Position numbers and translations under genes: made by a program
Part shown: piece by piece, positions 8,098 through 18,250 of the stretch
Layout: every line of letters begins with the position of its first letter
How positions within the stretch are numbered: the stretch's first letter is position 1
The notes under the pieces: model-generated
What the model saw: the letters and a program-made list of their open reading frames with translations, nothing else
Databases searched by the model: none
Told to the model about the DNA's origin: nothing
From: Citrobacter amalonaticus
Lineage (GTDB): Bacteria; Pseudomonadota; Gammaproteobacteria; Enterobacterales; Enterobacteriaceae
Reading direction: 5' to 3'
NCBI RefSeq assembly: GCF_002918555.1
Contig: NZ_PQMB01000006.1
Location: 62,001-126,000 of the forward strand
DNA length: 64,000 nucleotides

Positions 8098-9390
8098 ATG
8101 CTTAAATCAAAAATCGTGCTGATATCAGCACTGGTTTCCTGCGCCCTGATTTCAGGGTGTAAAGATGATAAACCGTCTCATGTCTCTATTGAGTTTATGC
8201 ACTCCTCCGTAGAGCAGGAGCGTCAGGCGGTGATTGCAAAACTGATTGAACGCTTCGAAAAAGAGAACCCCGGCATTAGCGTTAAGCAGGTCCCTGTCGA
8301 AGAAGACGCTTATAACACTAAAGTGATCACACTCGCCCGCAGCGGATCGCTTCCTGAAGTGATTGAGACCAGCCATGACTACGCCAAAGTGATGGATAAA
8401 GAATCGCTGATCGACAGAAATGCCGTTGGTAATGTGATTAAGACCGTCGGTGAAAATGCTTTCTACGATGGCGTGCTGCGTATTGTCCGTACCGAAGATG
8501 GCACCGCGTGGACCGGTGTACCCGTCAGCGCATGGATTGGCGGTATCTGGTATCGCAAAGATGTGCTGGCGAAAGCGGGGCTGGAAGAACCGCAGAACTG
8601 GCAGCAGTTGCTGAGTGCTGCACAAAAACTGAACGACCCTGCCAATAAGAAATATGGTATTGCGCTACCCACTGCGGAAAGCGTGCTGACCGAGCAGTCC
8701 TTCTCGCAGTTTGCGCTCTCCAATCAGGCTAACGTTTTTAACGCCGAAGGCAAGATCACGCTGGATACGCCAGAGATGGCCCAGGCGCTGAGCTACTACC
8801 GCGATCTGGCCACGAACACCATGCCTGGCTCTAACGACATCATGGAAGTGAAAGACGCCTTCATGAACGGCACGGCGCCAATGGCGATTTACTCGACCTA
8901 TATCCTTCCCGCCGTGATCAAAGAGGGCGATCCGCAAAATGTCGGCTTTGTGGTTCCGACAGAAAAAAATTCTGCCGTCTACGGCATGTTGACCTCACTG
9001 ACGATTACCGCGGGGCAGAAAGCCGAAGAGACGAATGCCGCGGAGAAATTTATCACCTTTATGGAGCAGGCCGACAACATTGCTGATTGGGTCATGATGT
9101 CGCCCGGCGCGGCGCTGCCGGTCAATAAAGCGGTGGTGAATACGGCGACCTGGAAAAATAACGACGTGATTAAAGCGCTTGGCGAGTTGCCAAATCAGCT
9201 GATTGCGGAACTGCCGAATATTCAGGTATTTGGCGCGGTCGGCGATAAAAATTTCACCCGCATGGGGGACGTAACCGGTTCAGGCGTCGTGAGCACGATG
9301 GTGCATAACGTCACGGTCGGGAAAGCCGACCTGTCAACGACCATCAAGGTAAGCCAGAAAAAGCTGGATGACCTTGTTGAGCAGCGCTAA
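8098..9390 (+). CDS. ycjN: YcjN, sugar ABC transporter substrate-binding lipoprotein
   Basis: 430-residue extracellular solute-binding protein of family 1. A signal peptide ends in the lipobox LISGC (Cys21), so the mature protein is lipid-anchored in the periplasm rather than free. The fold signature includes FEKENPGISVKQVPVEEDAYNTKV and the ligand-side WTGVPVSAWIGGIWYRKD. It would capture the ycj substrate, probably a glucose-containing disaccharide or glucoside, and hand it to YcjOP. AAGGA precedes the ATG. Closely matches the E. coli protein throughout. Confidence 0.94.
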   Translation: MLKSKIVLISALVSCALISGCKDDKPSHVSIEFMHSSVEQERQAVIAKLIERFEKENPGISVKQVPVEEDAYNTKVITLARSGSLPEVIETSHDYAKVMDKESLIDRNAVGNVIKTVGENAFYDGVLRIVRTEDGTAWTGVPVSAWIGGIWYRKDVLAKAGLEEPQNWQQLLSAAQKLNDPANKKYGIALPTAESVLTEQSFSQFALSNQANVFNAEGKITLDTPEMAQALSYYRDLATNTMPGSNDIMEVKDAFMNGTAPMAIYSTYILPAVIKEGDPQNVGFVVPTEKNSAVYGMLTSLTITAGQKAEETNAAEKFITFMEQADNIADWVMMSPGAALPVNKAVVNTATWKNNDVIKALGELPNQLIAELPNIQVFGAVGDKNFTRMGDVTGSGVVSTMVHNVTVGKADLSTTIKVSQKKLDDLVEQR

Positions 9391-9408
9391 TGGGGAAGTA
9401 AAGCCGTG

Positions 9409-10290
9409 ATGAACAGGTTCTTTTCAGGTCGTTCTGATATGCCATTTGCCATGCTGCTGCTGGCGCCGAGCTTACTTTTGCTGGGCGGACTGGTGGTCTG
9501 GCCGATGATATCGAATATCGAAATCAGCTTTATGCGTTTGCCGCTTAATCCGCGAATTGAGTCCACGTTTGTCGGTCTGAGCAACTACATCCGTATTTTA
9601 TCCGATCCCGGATTCTGGCATTCGCTGTGGATGACGGTCTGGTATACCGCGCTGGTGGTGGCGGGTAGCACCGTTCTGGGGCTGGGCGTGGCGATGTTTT
9701 TTAACCGCGAGTTTCGGCTGCGTAAAACGGCGCGTTCGCTGGTGATCCTCTCCTACGTGACGCCGTCTATTTCGCTGGTGTTTGCATGGAAGTACATGTT
9801 CAACAATGGCTACGGCATTGTGAATTATCTCGGCGTGGATCTGCTGCATCTCTACGATCAGGCGCCGCTGTGGTTTGACAATCCCGGAAGCAGCTTTGTG
9901 CTGGTGGTGATATTCGCTATCTGGCGGTACTTCCCGTATGCCTTTATCTCGTTTCTGGCCATTTTGCAGACGATCGACAAATCGCTGTATGAAGCCGCTG
10001 AGATGGATGGCGCCAACGCCTGGCAGCGGTTTCGCATTGTCACGCTGCCCGCCATTATGCCGGTGCTGGCGACCGTCGTGACGCTGCGTACCATCTGGAT
10101 GTTCTACATGTTCGCCGACGTTTATCTGCTCACCACTAAAGTCGATATTCTCGGGGTGTATCTCTATAAAACGGCGTTTGCATTTAATGACTTAGGTAAA
10201 GCGGCAGCGATTTCTGTGGTGCTGTTCGTGATTATTTTCGCTGTTATCCTGCTGACCAGAAAACGGGTGAACCTCAATGGCAACAAATAA
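9409..10290 (+). CDS. ycjO: YcjO, sugar ABC transporter permease
   Basis: Inner-membrane permease of the MalF/UgpA type with six hydrophobic segments. The EAA loop that docks the ATPase is visible (YEAAEMDGANAWQRFRIVTLP). It pairs with YcjP and the ATPase YcjV. Two starts are possible: ATG 9409, matching the E. coli N-terminus MNR, or the adjacent GTG 9406. A GGGGAAG element lies just upstream. The end overlaps the ycjP start by 14 bases, indicating coupling. Confidence 0.94.
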   Translation: MNRFFSGRSDMPFAMLLLAPSLLLLGGLVVWPMISNIEISFMRLPLNPRIESTFVGLSNYIRILSDPGFWHSLWMTVWYTALVVAGSTVLGLGVAMFFNREFRLRKTARSLVILSYVTPSISLVFAWKYMFNNGYGIVNYLGVDLLHLYDQAPLWFDNPGSSFVLVVIFAIWRYFPYAFISFLAILQTIDKSLYEAAEMDGANAWQRFRIVTLPAIMPVLATVVTLRTIWMFYMFADVYLLTTKVDILGVYLYKTAFAFNDLGKAAAISVVLFVIIFAVILLTRKRVNLNGNK

Positions 10291-11119
10291 GCGCAAGTCC
10301 GGACGCATCGGTTTTTATTGCGGACTGGCTGTTTTTCTCATCATCACGCTGTTTCCATTTTTTGTGATGCTGATGACCTCGTTCAAGAGCGCGAAAGAGG
10401 CGATATCGCTGCATCCAACGCTGTTACCGCAGCAGTGGACGCTGGAACACTATATCGACATTTTTAATCCGCTGATTTTCCCGTTTGTCGATTACTTCCG
10501 CACCAGCCTGGTGGTATCGGTCGCGTCATCTGCCGTGGCGCTGTTTCTTGGCATTCTTGGGGCGTATGCGCTGTCCCGCCTGCGCTTTAAGGGACGGATG
10601 ACCATCAACGCCAGCTTTTACACGGTGTACATGTTCTCCGGCATTCTGCTGGTGGTGCCGCTGTTCAAAATCATCACCGCGCTCGGCATTTACGACACCG
10701 AAATGGCGCTGATTATTACGATGGTCACCCAGACGCTGCCGACCGCAGTTTTCATGCTGAAAAGCTACTTCGACACCATCCCGGATGAGATCGAAGAGGC
10801 GGCAATGATGGACGGCTTAAATCGGCTACAGATTATCTTCCGCATCACCGTTCCGCTGGCAATGTCCGGGCTGGTATCGGTCTTTGTTTACTGCTTTATG
10901 GTGGCCTGGAACGACTATTTGTTTGCCTCGATTTTCCTCTCCAGCGCCAGCAATTTCACCTTACCGGTCGGTCTGAACGCGCTGTTCAGCACGCCTGACT
11001 ATATCTGGGGACGGATGATGGCCGCGTCGCTGGTGACGGCACTGCCTGTCGTCATTATGTACGCGCTCTCCGAACGTTTTATTAAGAGTGGTTTGACCGC
11101 GGGTGGCGTTAAGGGCTAA
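10277..11119 (+). CDS. ycjP: YcjP, sugar ABC transporter permease
   Basis: 280-residue permease of the MalG/UgpE type with six predicted membrane spans. The conserved coupling loop IPDEIEEAAMMDGLNRLQIIFRI is broken only by normal substitutions. It begins inside the end of ycjO. Forms a heterodimeric channel with YcjO for import of the sugar bound by YcjN. Confidence 0.94.
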   Translation: MATNKRKSGRIGFYCGLAVFLIITLFPFFVMLMTSFKSAKEAISLHPTLLPQQWTLEHYIDIFNPLIFPFVDYFRTSLVVSVASSAVALFLGILGAYALSRLRFKGRMTINASFYTVYMFSGILLVVPLFKIITALGIYDTEMALIITMVTQTLPTAVFMLKSYFDTIPDEIEEAAMMDGLNRLQIIFRITVPLAMSGLVSVFVYCFMVAWNDYLFASIFLSSASNFTLPVGLNALFSTPDYIWGRMMAASLVTALPVVIMYALSERFIKSGLTAGGVKG

Positions 11120-11147
11120 AGCGGCCAGTTCAATCAAGGAGTTATCA

Positions 11148-12200
11148 ATGAAAAAGTTAGTTGCCACCGCACCGCGCGTCGCGGCACTGGTGGCGTATGA
11201 AGATCGTGCGGTACTGGCGAATGAAGTGAAAATCCGCGTCCGCTTTGGCGCGCCAAAACACGGCACTGAAGTGGTCGATTTCCGCGCCGCAAGCCCGTTT
11301 ATTGATGAAGACTTCAACGCGGAATGGCAGATGTTTATGCCGCGCGCAGAGGGCACGCCGCGAGGTATTGAATTCGGTAAGTTCCAGTTGGGTAATATGG
11401 TGGTGGGCGAGATTATCGAGTGTGGCTCTGACGTGACGGATTATGCCGTGGGTGACACCGTTTGTGGCTACGGCCCGCTTTCTGAAACGGTCATTATCAA
11501 TGCGGTAAACAACTATAAGTTGCGCAAAATGCCGGAAGGCAGTTCCTGGAAAAACGCCGTCTGCTATGACCCGGCCCAGTTTGCCATGAGCGGCGTGCGG
11601 GATGCCAATGTGCGCGTCGGTGACTATGTGGTTATCGTCGGCCTGGGGGCCATTGGTCAGATTGCGGTACAGCTGGCGAAAAAAGCGGGGGCATCCGTGG
11701 TGATTGGCGTTGATCCGATTGCCCATCGTTGTGATATCGCCCGTCGCCACGGCGCCGATATCTGCCTTAACCCCATTGGCTCCGATGTCGGTAAAGAGAT
11801 CAAAACGCTCACCGGCAGGCAGGGCGCTGACGTCATCATTGAAACCAGCGGCTATGCCGATGCGTTGCAGTCGGCGCTTCGCGGGCTGGCCTATGGCGGC
11901 ACCATCTCCTATGTCGCTTTTGCCAAGCCGTTTGCCGAAGGTTTCAACCTCGGGCGTGAAGCTCACTTTAATAATGCCCGAATCGTCTTCTCCCGCGCCT
12001 GTAGTGAACCCAATCCTGACTATCCGCGCTGGAGCCGCAAGCGTATTGAAGAGACCTGTTGGGAACTGCTGATGAACGGTTATCTGAACTGCGAGGAGCT
12101 TATCGACCCGGTAGTGACCTTTACCAGCAGCCCGGAGAGCTACATGCAGTATGTCGACCGCCATCCGGAGCAGAGCATCAAAATGGGCGTGACGTTTTAA
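11148..12200 (+). CDS. ycjQ: YcjQ, zinc-type D-guloside/glucoside 3-dehydrogenase
   Basis: 350-residue medium-chain dehydrogenase. In E. coli, YcjQ interconverts D-gulosides and 3-keto-D-gulosides with NAD(H), acting with YcjR and YcjS. The nucleotide-binding VVIVGLGAIGQIAVQLAKKAGA and a GADVIIETSGY block are visible, as in the alcohol-dehydrogenase fold. The ATG at 11148 follows AAGGAG and gives MKKLVATAPRVAAL as in E. coli; the longer reading from 11103 lacks support. A 17-bp gap precedes ycjR. Confidence 0.92.
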   Translation: MKKLVATAPRVAALVAYEDRAVLANEVKIRVRFGAPKHGTEVVDFRAASPFIDEDFNAEWQMFMPRAEGTPRGIEFGKFQLGNMVVGEIIECGSDVTDYAVGDTVCGYGPLSETVIINAVNNYKLRKMPEGSSWKNAVCYDPAQFAMSGVRDANVRVGDYVVIVGLGAIGQIAVQLAKKAGASVVIGVDPIAHRCDIARRHGADICLNPIGSDVGKEIKTLTGRQGADVIIETSGYADALQSALRGLAYGGTISYVAFAKPFAEGFNLGREAHFNNARIVFSRACSEPNPDYPRWSRKRIEETCWELLMNGYLNCEELIDPVVTFTSSPESYMQYVDRHPEQSIKMGVTF

Positions 12201-12217
12201 CCAAAGGAATGCAGAAG

Positions 12218-13006
12218 ATGAAAATTGGCACACAGAATCAGGCTTTTTTCCCGGAAAATATTCTGGAGAAATTCCGTTATATCAAAGAGATGGGTTTTGA
12301 CGGTTTTGAAATTGACGGCAGGCTGCTGGTTAACAACCTGGCAGAAGTGAAAGCGGCGATCGAAGAAACCGGTCTGCCGGTAACCACTGCCTGCGGCGGC
12401 TATGACGGCTGGATTGGCGACTTTATCGAAGAGCGTCGTCTGAACGGTTTGCAGCAGATAACGCAGATCCTCGAAGCGCTGGCGGAAGTGGGCGGCAAAG
12501 GGATTATCGTCCCGGCGGCATGGGGGATGTTTACCTTCCGTCTGCCGCCGATGACCTCGCCGCGTAGCCTGGCGGGCGATCGTAAAGCTGTGAGTGACTC
12601 ATTGATTTATCTCGATAAAGTGGCAGAACGGACCGGAACGGTGGTTTACCTGGAGCCGCTCAACCGCTATCAGGATCATATGATCAACACCCTGGCTGAT
12701 GCTCGTCGCTATATCGTGGAAAACGACCTGAAGCATGTGCAGATCATCGGCGATTTTTATCACATGAATATTGAAGAAGACGATATGGCGCAGGCGCTGC
12801 ACGACAACCGCGATCTGCTGGGGCATGTCCATATTGCCGATAATCATCGCTATCAGCCGGGAACCGGCACGCTGAATTTCGCCGCGCTGTTTGACCAGTT
12901 GCGCGAGGATAATTATCAGGGCTACGTGGTGTATGAAGGCCGTGTAAGGGCAGACAATCCAGCACAAGCGTATCGTCAGTCGCTCGCCTGGTTGCGTACC
13001 TGTTAA
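12218..13006 (+). CDS. ycjR: YcjR, 3-keto-glucoside C4 epimerase
   Basis: 262-residue TIM-barrel sugar isomerase/epimerase of the xylose-isomerase-like AP2 class. E. coli YcjR epimerises C4 between 3-keto-D-gulosides and 3-keto-D-glucosides. Metal-ligand motifs are visible: VVYLEPLNRYQDHM (Glu), QIIGDFYHMNIEE (Asp/His), HVHIADNHRYQPG and YVVYEGR (Glu). The ATG at 12218 after AAAGGAATGCAGAAG gives the E. coli-like MKIGTQNQAFFPEN. The frame is open further upstream only because it overlaps ycjQ. Middle enzyme of YcjQRS. Confidence 0.92.
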   Translation: MKIGTQNQAFFPENILEKFRYIKEMGFDGFEIDGRLLVNNLAEVKAAIEETGLPVTTACGGYDGWIGDFIEERRLNGLQQITQILEALAEVGGKGIIVPAAWGMFTFRLPPMTSPRSLAGDRKAVSDSLIYLDKVAERTGTVVYLEPLNRYQDHMINTLADARRYIVENDLKHVQIIGDFYHMNIEEDDMAQALHDNRDLLGHVHIADNHRYQPGTGTLNFAALFDQLREDNYQGYVVYEGRVRADNPAQAYRQSLAWLRTC

Positions 13007-13016
13007 GAGGGTTTCC

Positions 13017-14072
13017 GTGAAAAGTGCAATGACAGGCTCTCCGCTTCGCGTCGCTATTATTGGCGCCGGACAGGTGGCGGATAAGGTTCATGCTTCGTAC
13101 TACTGCACCCGCGAGGATCTGGAACTGGTGGCTGTCTGCGACAGCCGCCTGTCTCAGGCCGGGACGCTGGCAGAGAAATACGGCAATCCGCAGGTTTGGG
13201 ATGACGTTCAGGCGATGCTACAGGCGGTGAAACCCGACATCGTCAGCGTCTGTTCACCTAATCGTTTCCACTACGAGCACACCATGCAGGCGCTGAACGC
13301 GGGCTGTCATGTGATGTGTGAAAAGCCGCCAGCGATGACCCCGGAAGAGGCGCTGGAGATGCGTAACACCGCGCGCCGTATGGGGAAAGTGCTGGCCTAC
13401 GATTTTCATCATCGCTTTGCGCTGGACACTCAACTGCTGCGCGATCGGGTCATGGCCGGGGCATTAGGGGAAATTTATGTCACCAACGCCCGCGCGCTGC
13501 GTCGCTGCGGCGTGCCGGGCTGGGGCGTTTTCACTAATAAACAATTACAGGGCGGCGGGCCGCTGATTGATATCGGCATTCATATGCTGGATGCCGCGAT
13601 GTACGTGCTGGGTTTCCCGGCGGTAAAAGGCGTCACTGCGCACAGCTTTCAGAAAATCGGTACGCGCAAGCATAGCGGCCAGTTTGGGGAATGGGATCCG
13701 ACAACCTACACCGTGGAAGATGCACTGTTTGGCACGATTGAGTTTCATAACGGCGGGATCCTGCGTCTGGAAACCTCTTTTGCGCTGAATATTCCTGAGC
13801 AATCCATCATGAACGTGAACTTTTGTGGCGACCGGGCTGGGGCGACGCTGTTTCCGGCACAGATTTATACCGATCGCGACGGGGAACTTGAGGTTCTGAT
13901 GCAGCGCGAAAAGGCCGATGACAACCGTCATTTTCGTAGCATGGAAGCGTTTGTTAATCACGTGAAAGGTGACGCTGTCACTATTGCCGACGCTGAACAG
14001 GGCGTCGTTCTTCAACAACTGGTGGCTGCACTTTATCAGTCAGCTGAAACAGGGATGTACGTGGAACTATGA
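13017..14072 (+). CDS. ycjS: YcjS, NAD-dependent glucoside 3-dehydrogenase
   Basis: 351-residue Gfo/Idh/MocA oxidoreductase. E. coli YcjS oxidises D-glucosides at C3 (or reduces the 3-keto form), so with YcjR and YcjQ it links gulosides to glucosides. The N-terminal Rossmann motif is AIIGAGQVADKVHA. The family CEKPPAMT motif carries the conserved lysine. GGGPLIDIGIHMLDAAMYVLG contains the catalytic D-x-x-x-H. It starts at GTG 13017 after AAGAGGG. The end overlaps ycjT by four bases (ATGA). Confidence 0.93.
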   Translation: MKSAMTGSPLRVAIIGAGQVADKVHASYYCTREDLELVAVCDSRLSQAGTLAEKYGNPQVWDDVQAMLQAVKPDIVSVCSPNRFHYEHTMQALNAGCHVMCEKPPAMTPEEALEMRNTARRMGKVLAYDFHHRFALDTQLLRDRVMAGALGEIYVTNARALRRCGVPGWGVFTNKQLQGGGPLIDIGIHMLDAAMYVLGFPAVKGVTAHSFQKIGTRKHSGQFGEWDPTTYTVEDALFGTIEFHNGGILRLETSFALNIPEQSIMNVNFCGDRAGATLFPAQIYTDRDGELEVLMQREKADDNRHFRSMEAFVNHVKGDAVTIADAEQGVVLQQLVAALYQSAETGMYVEL

Positions 14073-16345
14073 CTAAGCCAGTAACGCTAACCGATCCAAT
14101 ATTTAGTCTGCAAAGTCTGGATAAATACGCATCACTCATGACCACCGGCAACGGTTATATGGGGATCCGTGGCAGTCATGAAGAAGCCTACACGCGGCAG
14201 ACGCGGGGGATGTATCTTGCCGGGCTTTATCACCAGGCGGGGAAAGGCGAGATTAACGAGCTGGTTAATCTGCCCGACGTGGTGGGGATGGAAATTACGC
14301 TTAACGGAGAACTGTTCTCCCTGCAAAGCGGCGTGATTGAGAGCTGGCATCGTGAACTGGATTTTGCCAGCGGAGAATTGCGCCGCACGGTGGTGTGGCG
14401 GGCGCCGCACGGAGGCCGTTTTGCCATTGAGAGCCGCCGGTTTGCTTCTGTCGAGAAATTACCGCTGTTTGCGATGGAGATGGCGATCACCCCGCTGGAT
14501 GCCGATGCCACTCTTTCCATATCGACCGGGATAGATGCCACCCTCACCAATCATGGTCGCCAGCATCTGGACGAAACGCAGGTTCGGGTCTTTGGCCAAC
14601 AGTATCTGCAGGGGATTTACACGACGCAGAATGGCCGCAGTGACATTGCTATTTCCTCTTACTGTCAGGTTGACGGTGATGTGCAGCGCTGCTTTACCGC
14701 GAAAGAACGTCGTCTTCTGCAACATAACAGCCTGGCGGTGACGGCCGGACAGCGCGTCACGCTGCGCAAGATCTGCTGGATTGCATGGACGAGCGAGCGC
14801 AGCGTCTCGCTGGAAACCTGGGGACAGCAATCGCTTCAGGAACTCGAAGCGTGCGTGCAGCAAGGGTATGACGGGCTATTAGCAGGGTCCGCAGCAAACT
14901 GGCATGTCTGGTGGCAGAGTCGCCGTGTCCAGGTGACCAGTTCTGACAGCATGGATCAGCGGGCGCTGGATTTTGCACTTTATCATCTGCGCGCCATGAC
15001 GCCGGTACACGATGAACGCAGCAGTATCGCGGCAAAGGGGCTGACGGGAGAAGGTTATAAAGGACATGTGTTCTGGGATACGGAGGTCTTTCTGCTGCCG
15101 TTTCATATGTTCACCGAACCGAAGATAGCCAGAAGTCTGTTACGTTATCGCTGGCATAACTTACCCGGAGCGCAGGAGAAAGCCCGGCGTAACGGCTGGC
15201 AGGGGGCGCTATTCCCGTGGGAAAGCGCGCGTAGCGGTGAAGAAGAAACCCCGGAGTTCGCGGCCATTAATATTCGCACCGGGCTGCGTCAGAAAGTCGC
15301 CTCAGCGCAGGCGGAGCATCATCTGGTTGCCGATATCGCCTGGGCGGTTGTCAATTACTGGCACGCCACCGGGGATATGGCCTTCATGTCTCATGAAGGA
15401 ATGGCGCTGCTGCTGGAAACAGCGAAGTTCTGGATAAGCCGCGCGGTTGAGGTGAATAACCGTCTGGAAATTCACGACGTTATCGGCCCGGATGAATATA
15501 CAGAGCATGTTAACAACAACGCGTTTACCAGCTACATGGCGTACTACAACGTGGAACAAGCGCTCTGGTTCGCCCGTTTTCTTCAGTGTGGCGATGAGGC
15601 TTTTATTCACCGCGCCGAACACTTTTTACAGCACCTGTGGAGACCCGAAGCGCAGCAGGATGGCGTGCTGCCGCAGGATGATTCATTCCTGAGCAAGCCG
15701 GTTATCGACCTGTCGCAGTATAAAGCGAAGGCCGGTAAGCAGACCATTCTCCTGGATTATTCCAGGGCTGAAGTCAATGAGATGCAAATTCTCAAGCAGG
15801 CCGATGTGGTGATGCTGACCTACATGCTGCCCTGGGCGTTCAGTCCGCAGGCGTGCCTCGCAAATCTTTGTTTTTATGAGCCACGGACGATTCATGACTC
15901 CTCTCTGAGTAAATCTATCCACGGTATCGTGGCGGCGCGCTGCGGTGAGTCAGAGCAGGGATATCGCTTCTGGCGCGAAGGCGCGCAAATCGATCTCGGC
16001 GACGATCCGCACGGTTGTGATGACGGGATCCATGCCGCGGCAACCGGGGCTGTCTGGTTAGGGGCAATTCAGGGATTTGCTGGCGTCAGCGTGCGCGACG
16101 GGGAGCTGCATCTGGATCCCTCCTTGCCGGATCGCTGGCAAAATCTGACGTTCCCGCTGCGCTGGCAGGGCAGTGACATGCTGTTCACGATAACTGCCGC
16201 TGAAATTCAGATTACCAGCAGTGCGGCTGTAGGGATGTGGGTTAACGGTAAAAAGACGATCGTGCAGGGGGAATGTGTCCTCAAAAAGCCGGAATTCATT
16301 TTGTCCACAAATGGGACCGCTACCACGCAGGGGGATGCTGAATGA
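14069..16345 (+). CDS. ycjT: YcjT, GH65 kojibiose phosphorylase
   Basis: 758-residue glycoside hydrolase family 65 enzyme. E. coli YcjT phosphorolyses kojibiose (alpha-1,2-linked glucose disaccharide) to glucose and beta-glucose 1-phosphate. The N-terminal beta-sandwich (about residues 1-270) contains [14 protein letters not shown]. The catalytic (alpha/alpha)6 barrel contains [17 protein letters not shown], the general acid in [17 protein letters not shown] (Glu476), and KQADVVML. Its 3' end carries the second copy of the operator-like 17-mer. The stop overlaps the ycjU ATG, so the product can pass straight to the mutase. Confidence 0.93.
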   Translation: MTKPVTLTDPIFSLQSLDKYASLMTTGNGYMGIRGSHEEAYTRQTRGMYLAGLYHQAGKGEINELVNLPDVVGMEITLNGELFSLQSGVIESWHRELDFASGELRRTVVWRAPHGGRFAIESRRFASVEKLPLFAMEMAITPLDADATLSISTGIDATLTNHGRQHLDETQVRVFGQQYLQGIYTTQNGRSDIAISSYCQVDGDVQRCFTAKERRLLQHNSLAVTAGQRVTLRKICWIAWTSERSVSLETWGQQSLQELEACVQQGYDGLLAGSAANWHVWWQSRRVQVTSSDSMDQRALDFALYHLRAMTPVHDERSSIAAKGLTGEGYKGHVFWDTEVFLLPFHMFTEPKIARSLLRYRWHNLPGAQEKARRNGWQGALFPWESARSGEEETPEFAAINIRTGLRQKVASAQAEHHLVADIAWAVVNYWHATGDMAFMSHEGMALLLETAKFWISRAVEVNNRLEIHDVIGPDEYTEHVNNNAFTSYMAYYNVEQALWFARFLQCGDEAFIHRAEHFLQHLWRPEAQQDGVLPQDDSFLSKPVIDLSQYKAKAGKQTILLDYSRAEVNEMQILKQADVVMLTYMLPWAFSPQACLANLCFYEPRTIHDSSLSKSIHGIVAARCGESEQGYRFWREGAQIDLGDDPHGCDDGIHAAATGAVWLGAIQGFAGVSVRDGELHLDPSLPDRWQNLTFPLRWQGSDMLFTITAAEIQITSSAAVGMWVNGKKTIVQGECVLKKPEFILSTNGTATTQGDAE
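16312..16325 (+). promoter_or_regulatory. Second candidate YcjW operator, inside ycjT and upstream of ycjU
   Basis: The same TGGGACCGCTACCA as before ycjM, within a 17-base exact repeat (16311-16327). It lies 16 bases before the ycjU ATG and is translated in ycjT. It is a candidate internal operator or looping partner, inferred from the repeat and its position. Confidence 0.55.
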
Positions 16346-17010
16346 AACGCCAGCCGCAGGCCGTTATTTTTGATTTGGACGGGGTGATTACGGATACCGC
16401 GCATCTGCATTTTCTCGCCTGGCGACAGATTGCAGACGAAACCGGAATTGTCATTGATGAGGCGTTCAATGACACCCTGAAAGGTATCAGTCGTGGTGAA
16501 TCCTTGCGCCGTATCCTGCAACACGGCGGGAAAGAGGGCGAATTCAGCGAAGAGGCGCGGGCGCAATTAGCAGCGCGTAAGAACCGGCTGTATGTCGAAT
16601 CGCTGAAACAGCTGACGACAAATTCGGTGTTACCGGGGATCCGGGCGCTGCTGGTCACGCTGCGGGAATTGCAGATCCCGACAGGACTGGCCTCGGTGTC
16701 GCTCAATGCGCCCGCCATTTTGCAGGCGCTGGAACTTAGCCACTGGTTTAGTTTTTGCGCTGATGCTGAACAAATCAGCCGTTCGAAACCGGACCCGGAA
16801 ATTTTTCTGGCGGCCTGTAAAGGGCTGGGGGTTAATCCACGCGAGTGCATCGGCATAGAGGATGCGCAGGCGGGAATTGAGGCAATCAATGCCAGCGGCA
16901 TGCGCTCGGTGGGGATTGGCTCCGGGCTTATCAATGCGGATTTGCATCTCCCTTCGACGGAATTTCTGACGTGGCCGTGCTTATCGGCTTTCTGGCAAAA
17001 CGACAAGTAA
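16342..17010 (+). CDS. ycjU: YcjU, beta-phosphoglucomutase
   Basis: HAD-superfamily sugar phosphomutase converting beta-glucose 1-phosphate from YcjT into glucose 6-phosphate for glycolysis. The nucleophile motif is [14 protein letters not shown] (Asp11 nucleophile, Asp13 acid/base). Later HAD motifs are [25 protein letters not shown] and [17 protein letters not shown]. 222 residues is normal. It starts at ATG 16342 overlapping the ycjT stop, and is followed after 10 bases by ycjV. Confidence 0.94.
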   Translation: MKRQPQAVIFDLDGVITDTAHLHFLAWRQIADETGIVIDEAFNDTLKGISRGESLRRILQHGGKEGEFSEEARAQLAARKNRLYVESLKQLTTNSVLPGIRALLVTLRELQIPTGLASVSLNAPAILQALELSHWFSFCADAEQISRSKPDPEIFLAACKGLGVNPRECIGIEDAQAGIEAINASGMRSVGIGSGLINADLHLPSTEFLTWPCLSAFWQNDK

Positions 17011-17020
17011 AGGAATCAAC

Positions 17021-18103
17021 ATGGCACAGCTTTCGTTGCAACACATTCAAAAAATATACGATAACCAGGTGCATGTCGTTAAAGACTTTAATCTGGAAAT
17101 TGAGGACAAAGAATTTATCGTTTTTGTGGGGCCTTCCGGCTGCGGCAAGTCCACCACGCTGCGGATGATCGCCGGACTGGAAGAGATCAGCGACGGTGAA
17201 TTGTTGATTGACGGTAAGCGGATGAACGATGTTCCGGCGAAATCACGGAATATCGCGATGGTTTTCCAGAACTACGCGCTGTACCCGCATATGACCGTCT
17301 ATGACAACATGGCGTTCGGGCTGAAAATGCAAAAAATCGACGCCGCCGTTATCGAAGAGCGCGTGAGCTGGGCGGCGCAGATCCTCGGCCTGCGCGATTA
17401 TCTTAAGCGTAAGCCGGGTGCGTTATCGGGCGGACAGCGCCAGCGCGTGGCGCTGGGACGGGCGATTGTCCGGGAAGCCGGGGTATTCCTGATGGATGAA
17501 CCGTTATCCAACCTGGACGCCAAACTACGCGTACAGATGCGGGCGGAAATTAGCAAACTGCATCAGAAACTGAATACCACCATGATTTATGTCACGCATG
17601 ATCAAACGGAAGCCATGACGATGGCGACGCGTATTGTGATCATGAAAGACGGCATTATCCAGCAGGTGGGCGCGCCGAAAGAAGTGTATAACCGTCCGGC
17701 GAATATGTTTGTTGCCGGATTTATTGGTTCACCGGCAATGAATTTTATTCGCGGCGCTATTGATGGCGATAAATTTGTTACTGAAACCCTTAAATTAACG
17801 ATTCCGGGTTCCATTCTCGCGTTATTAAAAGCGCAGGGTTATGAACACAAAGCGATCACGATGGGGATTCGCCCGGAGGATATTCATCCACAGCCACAAA
17901 ATGAAAACAGTGTGCCCGCAAAAATAAGCGTTGCAGAATTAACTGGCGCTGAATTTATGCTTTATACCACCGTTGGGGGGCACGAGTTAGTCGTCCGTGC
18001 CGGAGCAATGAACGACTACCATGCAGGAGAAAACATCACCATTAATTTTGATATGACGAAATGTCATTTCTTTGATACTGAAACTGAGTATGCAATGACA
18101 TAA
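17021..18103 (+). CDS. ycjV: YcjV, MsmK/UgpC-type sugar ABC transporter ATPase (intact)
   Basis: 360-residue ATPase that would energise YcjNOP. Walker A is GPSGCGKST (37-45), Q-loop MVFQNYALYPHM, signature LSGGQRQR (135 on), Walker B VFLMDEP (155 on) and H-loop VTHDQTEA. A C-terminal OB/TOBE regulatory domain starts near residue 240. From memory, the K-12 ycjV copy is annotated as disrupted. Here the gene is full length, so the importer looks complete. AAAGGAATCAAC precedes the ATG. Confidence 0.95.
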   Translation: MAQLSLQHIQKIYDNQVHVVKDFNLEIEDKEFIVFVGPSGCGKSTTLRMIAGLEEISDGELLIDGKRMNDVPAKSRNIAMVFQNYALYPHMTVYDNMAFGLKMQKIDAAVIEERVSWAAQILGLRDYLKRKPGALSGGQRQRVALGRAIVREAGVFLMDEPLSNLDAKLRVQMRAEISKLHQKLNTTMIYVTHDQTEAMTMATRIVIMKDGIIQQVGAPKEVYNRPANMFVAGFIGSPAMNFIRGAIDGDKFVTETLKLTIPGSILALLKAQGYEHKAITMGIRPEDIHPQPQNENSVPAKISVAELTGAEFMLYTTVGGHELVVRAGAMNDYHAGENITINFDMTKCHFFDTETEYAMT

Positions 18104-18211
18104 ATTTATACTTTAAATAATTTGAGTTGCGGGATAAAACGCGTAGTCGTTTTGAACAGCGCTTGCGCAGGTCCCGAAGGGGCGAGGTCCAGGAATGGGC
18201 CGAGTAATAAA

Positions 18212-18248
18212 GCCAGCGCACCAGCAATTTGATGCATGACGAGTATAG
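18212..18248 (+). repeat. Dispersed intergenic repeat, copy A
   Basis: A 37-base element from GCCAGCGCACC to GACGAGTATAG. It matches copy B (23164-23200) at 33 of 37 positions and copy C (minus strand near 20371-20405) more loosely. The family is not one I can name. It lies between ycjV and ompG. Confidence 0.65.
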
Positions 18249-18250
18249 AT

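Noticed and set aside
11157-12233. A 358-codon open frame antisense to ycjQ
   Set aside because: It mirrors the well-supported ycjQ dehydrogenase, lacks a ribosome site and recognisable domain, and is expected in GC-rich coding DNA.
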